Positions 1 to 6,757 of a stretch of 7,285 nucleotides of DNA are shown here, piece after piece. This DNA is from a bacterium (GTDB lineage: Bacteria; Patescibacteriota; WWE3; 2-01-FULL-39-13; JAQBTZ01). Where the stretch lies: positions 1-7,285 of the forward strand of contig JAQBTZ010000029.1 of the NCBI GenBank assembly GCA_027624675.1, written 5' to 3'. Every line of letters begins with the position of its first letter. Positions within the stretch are counted from its first letter, which is position 1. The notes beneath the pieces are model-generated. The model worked only from the letters and a program-made list of their open reading frames with translations. It was not told the origin of the DNA and searched no databases. The position numbers and the translations under genes were made by a program.

Positions 1-1106
1 GAAGCATAAACAGGTTCTCCTATCACCTCTATAATATCCAAACCTGTGTGAGGTTCCCATCCAGACAAATAATCTGTTCCACTTGCACCAAATAATGCAG
101 AAATATCTCCTCGACAACTATTTGTATAAGTACACATTTGACCACTATAATTAACTAACGGCTTAGCGAATTCTCCTGAGTCAAGATAATTCTTAGGATT
201 TCTTTTATTCCCTTTACCGATAAAGTTCCCATTTTCAATTCGTGCGTCGACCATAACCTCAAAATGTAAGTGAGGCCCTGTAGTACACCCAGTCATACCA
301 ACAGAACCAATAATATCACCTTCATTTACCTCCCCAGTTCTAACCCCTAAACCAGAAAGGGCCCTTTTCACAGATGCAATATCAGCCTCTAAACGTCTAA
401 CTAACTTCTGATACTCTGCCTCTTGGTTTTTAGTCTGAGCTAGTAACCAATTTTTTGTTTCCTGTTGATCTGCAAGCTCTACATTTAATCTTTCTGCTTC
501 TACCTTTTGAGCCTCGATATCTTTTTTTATTTGTTCAACTTTATCTTTTTTCTGCACCAGTAAAACTTGCTGAGCTTGGTAATTGGTCTTAGTACTTTGC
601 ATCTTAGAAATTAAAACAGAATCCATTGCCTGTACTACCCTTAGATAATTAATAGACTTGATAATATCACTTGACTGTTCGTCTGATAAAAAAACTGATA
701 AAGATGCTGTTCTTTGTTGTTTGTATTGTTCTCTAACTCTTGCCCCTAAAACTTTCTCTTGATTTTCAACTGCCTTAATTAACCTTTCAGCTTTTTCACT
801 AAGTGATTCTATATCAGTTTGTAACACATCTAGCTCTTTTTCTTTTTGGTTAATCTTTACACCTGATTCTTCTATTCTGTATTGTGCGTATAAAATCTGG
901 GTATCAAGATATGCTATCTCATTAGTTAATGACCTCTCGTTATTTTGTAGTCCTGCTAGCTTAGCTTTTGTCTCCTCTAGTTTTTTTTCCAGTTCATTAA
1001 TCTGATCAGACTCTTCGGCATAGATATACCCAGTATTTCCAATTTTAAGGTAAAGATAAGAAACAATGCTAAGTGTAATAAAAAGAGAAGCTATAAAATA
1101 TCTCAT
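1..1106 (-). CDS. Coiled-coil M23 (LytM-type) peptidase-like murein hydrolase, 3' end beyond window
   Basis: Open from ATG at 1106 to the window edge (368 complete codons, no stop), so the C terminus is missing. Residues 1-30 form a hydrophobic signal peptide or N-terminal anchor, possibly cleaved after a YIYA stretch. Residues about 31-250 are a long charged coiled coil rich in Glu, Lys and Gln, as in EnvC, PcsB and RipC. Then come M23/LytM signatures: GDIIG (263-267), TGPHLHFEV (276-284) and, further on, HTGLDI (353-358) followed by GEPVYA. These are Zn-ligand motifs (H281; H353, D357), but in reversed order relative to a normal M23 domain. Three cysteines (274, 325, 331) occur in the exported part. 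It starts 3 nt after the ftsX stop. By family knowledge it would be the peptidoglycan hydrolase, or hydrolase activator, controlled by FtsEX at the division site. The family call is firm; catalytic activity is unproven because the domain is incomplete here. Confidence 0.88.
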   Translation of the reverse strand, partial: MRYFIASLFITLSIVSYLYLKIGNTGYIYAEESDQINELEKKLEETKAKLAGLQNNERSLTNEIAYLDTQILYAQYRIEESGVKINQKEKELDVLQTDIESLSEKAERLIKAVENQEKVLGARVREQYKQQRTASLSVFLSDEQSSDIIKSINYLRVVQAMDSVLISKMQSTKTNYQAQQVLLVQKKDKVEQIKKDIEAQKVEAERLNVELADQQETKNWLLAQTKNQEAEYQKLVRRLEADIASVKRALSGLGVRTGEVNEGDIIGSVGMTGCTTGPHLHFEVMVDARIENGNFIGKGNKRNPKNYLDSGEFAKPLVNYSGQMCTYTNSCRGDISALFGASGTDYLSGWEPHTGLDIIEVIGEPVYA

Positions 1107-1109
1107 CTC

Positions 1110-2036
1110 TTAAACTCTTAAATATTTTGCTACGGCTGTTAAACTTCCAATTATTGAGATAACAATGCCTATCAAAAATATAATAAAAGTTAAACCTAAA
1201 AGAATTATAATTTGTTCGGTAGAAGCTGATATTTGCCCTATATTAACACCTATCGATTTTAGGGCGTCAACAACCTGTGGTAATGGCACACCTGTAAAAA
1301 AGGCCTTAATCTGCGGAAGAATAAATGGAAGTGTAACAAATAACAAAACACCTACAACAAATGAGGATAAAAATGCATATAAAATACCCTGTAATAAGTA
1401 AGGTTTAATAACAAACCAATCAGTTGCTCCAACTAATTTCATAATTTCTATCTCTTTTTTCTGTGATCTTATTGTCATACCAATTGTAAGTAATGTATTT
1501 AGAAACGACATTGTTAACAATAGTGAAATTAAGCTTAAACCAACTATCCTAGACTTTGTGCTGATCTCTTTTAATCTGTCAACTACTACCTTTTGAAAAT
1601 CAACACTCTCAACATCTTCTAACCCTTTTATACTTAATACTATTTCATCAAAATATTCTATATCAGTTGCCTTTATGTCTAGACTTGCTGGAAAAATATT
1701 AGCAGAAATTGATTCTAATAATAATGGATTTTCTTTATTTGCATCGATATATGACTCTAATGCATTGTCTTTCGAGGTATAGTTGACTGATGCAATTTTA
1801 TCGGACTTTGCTAATTTTTCTTTTACTTCTAAAATATATTTTTCTGTAGCATTATCCGTAAAATATAAAAATATCTGGGGACTTTGTTCAAGATATTTAA
1901 TTGCGTAATGACTATAAAATGCGAAAACTGAAAAAATCGCGATTGAAAAAAAAGTAAGTACCATAACTAACAACGAAGAAAGTGTTACAGATTTATCTAA
2001 TATTAAATTTTGAATTGCACGTTTTAAACTATTCAT
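1110..2036 (-). CDS. ftsX: Cell division protein FtsX, ABC transporter permease-like subunit
   Basis: This is the membrane partner of FtsE. The complex does not transport a solute; it transmits ATP-driven conformational change across the membrane to a peptidoglycan hydrolase at the septum. The 308 residues are typical of the family. The layout is the FtsX layout: TM1 at about 19-43, an extracytoplasmic loop at about 44-163 that should bind the hydrolase coiled coil, TM2 at about 164-187, a cytoplasmic stretch with the conserved EIEIMKLVGAT (195-205) that couples to the ATPase, TM3 at about 215-241 and TM4 at about 274-299. The ATG at 2036 overlaps the end of ftsE by 8 bp, with no clear Shine-Dalgarno, so translation is probably coupled. 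The stop is TAA. The downstream coiled-coil M23 gene, 3 nt away, is the expected functional partner. Confidence 0.96.
   Translation of the reverse strand: MNSLKRAIQNLILDKSVTLSSLLVMVLTFFSIAIFSVFAFYSHYAIKYLEQSPQIFLYFTDNATEKYILEVKEKLAKSDKIASVNYTSKDNALESYIDANKENPLLLESISANIFPASLDIKATDIEYFDEIVLSIKGLEDVESVDFQKVVVDRLKEISTKSRIVGLSLISLLLTMSFLNTLLTIGMTIRSQKKEIEIMKLVGATDWFVIKPYLLQGILYAFLSSFVVGVLLFVTLPFILPQIKAFFTGVPLPQVVDALKSIGVNIGQISASTEQIIILLGLTFIIFLIGIVISIIGSLTAVAKYLRV
1115..1119 (-). promoter_or_regulatory. Possible Shine-Dalgarno for the M23 gene
   Basis: AAGAG lies 8 nt before the ATG at 1106, inside the last codons of ftsX. It supports that start and suggests re-initiation by ribosomes finishing ftsX. 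A second AAGAG abuts the ATG and is too close to serve. The match to the anti-SD is modest. Confidence 0.4.
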
Positions 2037-2706
2037 ATGTTGAGTTTATCTGATCTTTTATTATCTTTCCATTCTCAATTGTTACTACTCTTTTCTTTAG
2101 TTGATCTACAACAACCTTATCATGAGTTGCAAAGATTATTGTTGTACCAAAATCATTTATCTTCTGAAAAAGTTGCATTAATTCCCATGTTGCTTTTGGA
2201 TCAATATTTCCTGTTGGTTCGTCTGCTACTAAGTATTTAGGGTCATGTGCAATTGCCCTAGCAAGTGACACTCTTTGTTTTTCTCCCCCTGATAATTGAC
2301 TAGGATAATGATTAATCTGACCAGCAAGACCTACTAACTTTAAAATTCTAGGTACTATCTCTTTTATCTCTGCTTTTTTCTTTCCAGCAACCTCAAGTGA
2401 AATTGCAACGTTATCAAATACTGTGCGTGTTTCAAGTAATCTAAAGTCCTGAAAAACCATACCTATCTTTCGTCTAAGCATTGGTATTTGGCTAGGTTTA
2501 AGCTTCTGTACACTTTCACCATCAACTTTTATCTCACCAGAGCTTGGAAGTTCTTCTCTAATTAATAGCTTAAGTAATGATGTCTTACCAGCCCCCGAAG
2601 CTCCTACTAAGAAAACAAATTCACCGTCATTAATGGTTAGATTAATATTTTCAATCTCAAAATCACCTGACTTAAATTTTCTTTCAACATTTATAAACTC
2701 AATCAT
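2029..2706 (-). CDS. ftsE: Cell division ATP-binding protein FtsE
   Basis: This is the cytoplasmic ABC ATPase that drives FtsX. All nucleotide-binding elements are visible in its 225 residues: Walker A GASGAGKT (35-42), a Q-loop in VFQDFRLL (Q86), signature LSGGEKQR (138-145), Walker B YLVADEP with the catalytic Glu (158-164), and the H-loop His (H195 in FATHD). The FQDFRLL motif and the length fit FtsE better than LolD or MacB ATPases, and the ftsX neighbour settles it. Its ATG shares an ATGA overlap with the stop of the upstream 134-aa gene, and no Shine-Dalgarno is seen, so translation is probably coupled to that gene. The stop is TAG, inside the start of ftsX. Nothing suggests degeneration. 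Confidence 0.97.
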   Translation of the reverse strand: MIEFINVERKFKSGDFEIENINLTINDGEFVFLVGASGAGKTSLLKLLIREELPSSGEIKVDGESVQKLKPSQIPMLRRKIGMVFQDFRLLETRTVFDNVAISLEVAGKKKAEIKEIVPRILKLVGLAGQINHYPSQLSGGEKQRVSLARAIAHDPKYLVADEPTGNIDPKATWELMQLFQKINDFGTTIIFATHDKVVVDQLKKRVVTIENGKIIKDQINSTYE

Positions 2707-3107
2707 TTTAATTTAATTTTTTCAACTCTAATTACCTCAATATTATCTTTCGCTGTGTCTTCTAATTTTCCAATTACTGTTACATTAAATCCTTCGGATA
2801 CTTTTAATATATCATTATTAGCAGTTATAAATGCCATTAGTTTTGAGTTTTCATCTAACAACCTGTGCGTAGCCTTAACAGATGTATCAAAATTAGGTAG
2901 GATTTTCCCTTTTAGTTCTCTCTCTCCACTATCTATTTTTATAGGTATATATTCGGCTGATTTATTATTAGCAATATCTTTAGATTGACTTATTGCTATC
3001 ATACGCGCAAAAGCCATACCAACCATAATAGCTATAATTAAAAACAAACTGGAGTAAACTACTAATTTAATTGAGGGTAACTGATTGCTTGCAGGTTGGT
3101 CAGACAT
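2703..3107 (-). CDS. Membrane-anchored protein of unknown function, coupled to ftsE
   Basis: I do not recognise a named family for this 134-aa protein. It has a short polar N terminus, one strong membrane helix (about 14-38) and a mostly beta-predicted C-terminal domain (about 52-134) with the pattern LKGKILPNF...THRLLDENSKLMAFI...NVTVIGKLED...IEVIRVEKI. The alternating hydrophobic strands, with G-K-L near a turn, are compatible with a small OB-like barrel. That fold is inference only. Few positive charges precede the helix, but the length suggests an N-in anchor with the domain outside the cytoplasm. The TGA stop overlaps the ftsE start as ATGA, and the gene opens the ftsEX-M23 operon just after a probable promoter. 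It is therefore a candidate accessory protein of the FtsEX system, though no sequence motif proves that. No Shine-Dalgarno precedes the ATG, which fits leaderless initiation. Confidence 0.85.
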   Translation of the reverse strand: MSDQPASNQLPSIKLVVYSSLFLIIAIMVGMAFARMIAISQSKDIANNKSAEYIPIKIDSGERELKGKILPNFDTSVKATHRLLDENSKLMAFITANNDILKVSEGFNVTVIGKLEDTAKDNIEVIRVEKIKLK

Positions 3108-3123
3108 ATATTAATTATATACT
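3108..3123 (-). promoter_or_regulatory. Probable -10 box and leaderless start for the 134-aa gene/ftsEX operon
   Basis: On the minus strand a perfect TATAAT (3119-3114), in the context AGTATATAAT, is followed by six bases and then the ATG at 3107. The usual distance from a -10 box to the transcription start places +1 on or next to the A of the ATG, so the mRNA would have no leader. This agrees with the absence of a Shine-Dalgarno. No good TTGACA-like -35 box is seen; an inverted repeat occupies that place. The same ten bases occur at the same distance before the Clp-like gene. Confidence 0.55.
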
Positions 3124-3135
3124 ATTACCTGAAAT

Positions 3136-3156
3136 TTTTATACCTACTGTATAAAA
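3136..3156. repeat. 8-bp inverted repeat upstream of the ftsEX operon -10 box
   Basis: TTTTATAC at 3136-3143 is matched by GTATAAAA at 3149-3156 around a 5-bp centre. It lies between the prfB stop and the TATAAT box, over the position where a -35 element would fall. As RNA it would form a short, mostly A-U stem, and on the minus strand no run of U follows. A standard intrinsic terminator for prfB is therefore unlikely. An operator or chance AT-rich symmetry are the alternatives. Confidence 0.4.
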
Positions 3157-3167
3157 CACTCTACCTT

Positions 3168-4172
3168 CTACAACATTCTAACTTCCGCCTCAATAAATTT
3201 ATCTAAATCCCCATCCATTACACCATTTACATCACTAGTTTCAACGTTTGTTCTTAAATCTTTAACCATCTGATATGGTTGCATTACATATGACCTAATC
3301 TGATTTCCCCAACCTGGGGTTTTGTATTCTCCTTTTAATTTTTGTTCCTTAGCTTTTGCCTCTTCTTCTTGTTTTAAAACTAATTTTGCTTTTAACCACA
3401 TCAATGCCTTTTCTCTATTTTTTTGCTGTGACCTTTCTGTCTGACACCCGACTACAATATTTGTTGGTAAATGGGTTATTCGAACAGCAGTTTCTAGTTT
3501 ATTTACGTTTTGACCACCTGCACCTGAGGCTCTAAATGTATCAACCCTAAGGTCATTATCGTTAAGCTCAACCTCAACATCTTTTTCTATAATTGGTAAT
3601 ACCTCAACCATCGCAAAACTTGTCTGGCGAAGATTATCAGAATTAAAAGGAGAAAGTCTAACTAGTCTATGTGTTCCTGCCTCACCCTTTAAGTAACCAT
3701 ATCCATACATTCCCGTTACCTCGTAAGTTATTGACTTAATCCCTGCCTCTTCACCTTGTGACAAATCTAAAACGTTATAGCCCCAGTCCTTTTTCTTAAA
3801 ATAATTTTCATACATACGAGATAACATTTGTGCCCAATCCATAGCCTCTGTTCCACCTTGCCCCGAATGAATCGCAAATATTGCACCTCCTCTATCATAA
3901 CGTCCTGAAAGAAATATTTTAAATTCAAGTTCATCTAATTTTTTCTCAATTTCATCTGTATTTTCTTCTTCTGATAATAAAACTAGATAATCAAACTGTT
4001 CTACCTCATTTTTATAGTTATTAAGTAGTTTTGCCTGCTTACCAGAGTTATCTACATCAACCCAAAAATCCGGATCCTCCATAGATTTTTCGATCTCTAT
4101 AATTGTTTTTCTAAGAGATTCAATTTTTAACTTTTCTTGAAGATTATTAAGTCTATCTAAATATTTATTCAT
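3168..4172 (-). CDS. prfB: Peptide chain release factor 2 (RF2)
   Basis: RF2 recognises UGA and UAA stop codons in the ribosomal A site and triggers hydrolysis of peptidyl-tRNA. Numbered from the ATG (334 aa), the SPF tripeptide that reads the stop codon is at 174-176 in [10 protein letters not shown], and the catalytic GGQ is at 219-221 in [11 protein letters not shown]. Also typical are [17 protein letters not shown] and the C-terminal [19 protein letters not shown] rather than PxT separates it from RF1. The protein is shorter at the N terminus than E. coli RF2, and the usual programmed +1 frameshift site is absent: the reading frame is continuous through the equivalent region. The ATG at 4172 overlaps the Clp-like gene by 8 bp. 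An in-frame TTG at 4175 is an alternative start, sitting 8 nt from an AAAGGA box against 11 nt for the ATG. The stop is TAG. The prfB-ftsE-ftsX order is conserved in many bacteria. Confidence 0.97.
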   Translation of the reverse strand: MNKYLDRLNNLQEKLKIESLRKTIIEIEKSMEDPDFWVDVDNSGKQAKLLNNYKNEVEQFDYLVLLSEEENTDEIEKKLDELEFKIFLSGRYDRGGAIFAIHSGQGGTEAMDWAQMLSRMYENYFKKKDWGYNVLDLSQGEEAGIKSITYEVTGMYGYGYLKGEAGTHRLVRLSPFNSDNLRQTSFAMVEVLPIIEKDVEVELNDNDLRVDTFRASGAGGQNVNKLETAVRITHLPTNIVVGCQTERSQQKNREKALMWLKAKLVLKQEEEAKAKEQKLKGEYKTPGWGNQIRSYVMQPYQMVKDLRTNVETSDVNGVMDGDLDKFIEAEVRML

Positions 4173-6699
4173 CAAGGGTATTTTCCTTTGTGTTAATCAA
4201 TTGGTCAAGGTCGTAAGTTGAACCTTTACTTAAAGTACCTTGCAAAATTAATTTAGCAATATTGGTTTGAACATTTTCCTCTAAAAATCTATATACTGGT
4301 CTTGCCCCATACTCACTGCTATATGCATTACTTGAGACATAGTAAATAAATGAATCAGTATAACTTACTTCAATATGATTATTTTTCTTTAAATTATTAG
4401 CTAACCTTGCAACCTCTAGTCTAACTACTTTTAAAATCTCTGTCTTACTTAATGGAGAAAACACTACAACATCCGTAAATCTATTTAAAAATTCAGGTGC
4501 AAAATGATTTTTTATCTCAATCATGGCTTTTTCTTCTATCTGACTATCACTACTGCCTGTATTAAATAAGTGATCAATTACTCTGTTTCCTATGTTTGTT
4601 GTTGCAATAATTACAGTCTGAGTAAAGTCACATACCTCACCATTTGTATCTGTAAGTCTGGCTTCATCTAAAACTTGTAACAAAGTTAAGATTAATTTTT
4701 GATTAGCTTTTTCAATCTCATCAATCAAAATTACACTATATGCTTTATTACCAACCTCATCACACAACCTATTAATAAAATTTTCTGAATCTCCTAAATT
4801 CTGAAACTCACTCATATCAAATCTTGTTAACAGCTCTTCTTGTCCAAATAACTTTTTTGCTAACATTTTTGCTGTATACGTTTTACCTACACCAGTTGGA
4901 CCAGCAAATAGAAATGAAGCGATTGGTTTTTTATCAGAGCTTATCCCTGTTCTTGACCTAATAATTGCATCTGAAACTAACTTAACAGCACGAGGCTGAG
5001 CAATAATAATCTCGTTTAATGAGTTTTCTAGATTTAACAAATCCTCTGATTCATCAATACTTACTTTGTTAACAGGAATTCCAGTAACTTCTGTTATATA
5101 CTGCTCAACATGGCTTAGATAAATATTATTATCAGTAACCCTTGCATTTAAAATCTCAATTATCGAGATTGCTTTATCAGGCAATACTCTGTCTTTTATA
5201 TATTTTCTAGAAAGCTGAATTATCCCCTTTAGTGCTTGTATCGAATAAATCTTTTCAGAATGTAACAGAGAAAATTCCAAGATGCTTAAAACCTGCTCGT
5301 TGTTTGGCTCGTCTAACTCGAAATTCTCAAACAGTCTAGCAAAAGGAACGTTTGGTTCTATAAATTCTTTAAAATTTTTAGGAGATGTTGTTCCTATGAT
5401 TTGTAATTTTCCCTCTTCTAAATATAGTTGTAGATACTCTAAAAGCCCTTGTTTATTAGAATTAGCAGATGACATTGAAGATAATATATGAATATCATCA
5501 ATAAAAAGAATAGTATTTTTCTCTGACTCAATTTCATTAATAATGTTAATTAATTCCTCTGATTTTTTATCATTTAGTGCTAAAAGTTTTGTAGAGTCTA
5601 GCTTAACTATCCTCTTAAACCTTATTAATTTATTTGATTTCCCATTAATAATTTCCTCAGCAAGACCAAATACCACAGAGCTTTTGCCAACCCCAGGTTT
5701 TCCAATAATTAACACGTTTTTGCGACCATCTTTAGATAGTGATTTTTTTATATCTTCGATCGTTTTTTCTTTCCCAAATGCAACAAATTTCTTATTTTCT
5801 TGAAATTCTTTTGTTATATCTTCTGAGACTTTATCTAAAAGTGGAGTTGGTCTTGCAATCCATGCTCTATTTAACCCCCCTATACTATGAGTTTTATAAT
5901 CTAAATCCCATATATGACCTTTATGCAAAATAGCTTGATCTAGTATCTGCCATTTATATGTATCCTCTATATCAACTAAAGTTACATTTTTCTTAATTAA
6001 TTCTGATTGGATTTTCTTGTCTGCATCAATTATTGCTAAAAAGATTAAACTTGGCCTAACAAAATGTGCTAAGTCTTTGTATTTAAAAATTGACTTAAAT
6101 AGATTATCCTCATTTATATCTAAGTTTGAGATTAATAGTTTTGCAAGGGAATCATGATCTAACTCTAACCTTAATACCATCTGTGTAACCTCCTCATTTT
6201 CTAATAACATCTCAATAAAAGTTGACTTTTTTTCTGAATATTTTATTGCAAAATATATACGTTTAGAGCTTGGGGTAAAAGCATGTTTTAATTCTGATGG
6301 GCTACTGATATTATGTGAATGTTGTGTTGGAAGATATATCCTTTTGATAAGAAAAATTGAGAAAGAGATAACTACAAAAACTGTAAAATATAGGTAACCA
6401 TGGTATAAAAATATAGCAGGTGCTACTAACCAAAAAATTAATACAATTAGATAATTTATAAGAAAAACTAACAAAACTAGTACTCCAGTTAAAATTCTAA
6501 TTAATCTAAATACAAACCCCAACACAAAACCAACTAATGTTGTATCACCAAAAAGTGGAACAAAAAAATACGAAGCCATTATGGTTATCGCAAATTTATT
6601 ATCAATATAGTTGATATACCTAAATAAAATTGATAATAGATACTTAGGTACAAAGATAAAGTACCAATTAAGATAATTTAATAAAATTTTAAACGGCAT
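4165..6699 (-). CDS. Membrane-anchored ClpC/ClpB-like AAA+ ATPase with two ATPase domains
   Basis: An 844-aa Hsp100/Clp-type protein. Residues 1-120 carry about three or four hydrophobic helices (about 37-60, 70-99, 101-118, perhaps 12-27), which would tether it to the membrane with the rest in the cytoplasm. Residues 139-245 look like two degenerate Clp N-terminal repeats, the first opening AFTPSSKR. D1 has Walker A GKPGVGKS (333-340) and Walker B ILFIDDIH (397-404), with Asp where the catalytic Glu normally sits. A single Arg (455) remains at the finger. D2 has Walker A GPTGVGKT (600-607), Walker [10 protein letters not shown] (656-664), sensor-1 TTN (700-702), an Arg finger in FLNRF (R740) and sensor-2 GAR (798-800). 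The middle coiled coil of ClpB, the aromatic pore-loop motifs of both rings and a ClpP-docking [LIV]GF loop are not seen. From recollection, membrane-tethered Clp ATPases of this design are common in CPR bacteria, with unknown function. The stop TAA overlaps prfB. No Shine-Dalgarno precedes the ATG. Confidence 0.92.
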   Translation of the reverse strand: MPFKILLNYLNWYFIFVPKYLLSILFRYINYIDNKFAITIMASYFFVPLFGDTTLVGFVLGFVFRLIRILTGVLVLLVFLINYLIVLIFWLVAPAIFLYHGYLYFTVFVVISFSIFLIKRIYLPTQHSHNISSPSELKHAFTPSSKRIYFAIKYSEKKSTFIEMLLENEEVTQMVLRLELDHDSLAKLLISNLDINEDNLFKSIFKYKDLAHFVRPSLIFLAIIDADKKIQSELIKKNVTLVDIEDTYKWQILDQAILHKGHIWDLDYKTHSIGGLNRAWIARPTPLLDKVSEDITKEFQENKKFVAFGKEKTIEDIKKSLSKDGRKNVLIIGKPGVGKSSVVFGLAEEIINGKSNKLIRFKRIVKLDSTKLLALNDKKSEELINIINEIESEKNTILFIDDIHILSSMSSANSNKQGLLEYLQLYLEEGKLQIIGTTSPKNFKEFIEPNVPFARLFENFELDEPNNEQVLSILEFSLLHSEKIYSIQALKGIIQLSRKYIKDRVLPDKAISIIEILNARVTDNNIYLSHVEQYITEVTGIPVNKVSIDESEDLLNLENSLNEIIIAQPRAVKLVSDAIIRSRTGISSDKKPIASFLFAGPTGVGKTYTAKMLAKKLFGQEELLTRFDMSEFQNLGDSENFINRLCDEVGNKAYSVILIDEIEKANQKLILTLLQVLDEARLTDTNGEVCDFTQTVIIATTNIGNRVIDHLFNTGSSDSQIEEKAMIEIKNHFAPEFLNRFTDVVVFSPLSKTEILKVVRLEVARLANNLKKNNHIEVSYTDSFIYYVSSNAYSSEYGARPVYRFLEENVQTNIAKLILQGTLSKGSTYDLDQLINTKENTLDE
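4184..4189 (-). promoter_or_regulatory. Shine-Dalgarno for prfB
   Basis: AAAGGA lies within the end of the Clp-like gene. It is 8 nt before an in-frame TTG (4175) and 11 nt before the ATG (4172), so spacing alone slightly favours TTG while codon identity favours ATG. It is the best ribosome binding site in the window and contrasts with the two operon-leading genes, which have none. Confidence 0.6.
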
Positions 6700-6716
6700 T
6701 AAGGTTATTATATACT
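6700..6716 (-). promoter_or_regulatory. Probable -10 box and leaderless start for the Clp-like gene
   Basis: TATAAT (6712-6707), in the context AGTATATAAT, is followed by seven bases and the ATG at 6699. Transcription would start at the ATG or one base before it. No Shine-Dalgarno is present and no convincing -35 hexamer lies 16-18 nt upstream. The ten-base motif and its distance to the ATG match the site before the ftsEX operon. Confidence 0.55.
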
Positions 6717-6757
6717 GTTTGGTTGATATTTTGCGAGGAAATAAACTATTTATAAAA

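Noticed and set aside
1165..1401. Plus-strand open frame (78 codons) inside ftsX
   Set aside because: It lies wholly antisense to a well-supported gene, resembles no protein family and has no ribosome binding site of note. The same holds for open plus-strand frames at 2037-2240, 2755-2988, 5282-5491, 5543-5803 and 5739-5933.
3136..3156. Intrinsic terminator for prfB
   Set aside because: The hairpin has a single G-C pair and is followed on the minus strand by ATTTCAGG, not a U-run. It is kept only as an inverted repeat.
3800..3870. SGQGGTE in RF2 as a second catalytic GGQ
   Set aside because: It aligns with the conserved PGAGGTEAQDWA segment of RF2 domain 2. The true GGQ is further on, in [11 protein letters not shown].
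6739..6751. Short inverted repeat AAATA/TATTT after nfo as a terminator
   Set aside because: The stem is only 5 bp of A-T pairs with a 3-bp loop and no U-run, which is expected by chance in such AT-rich DNA.
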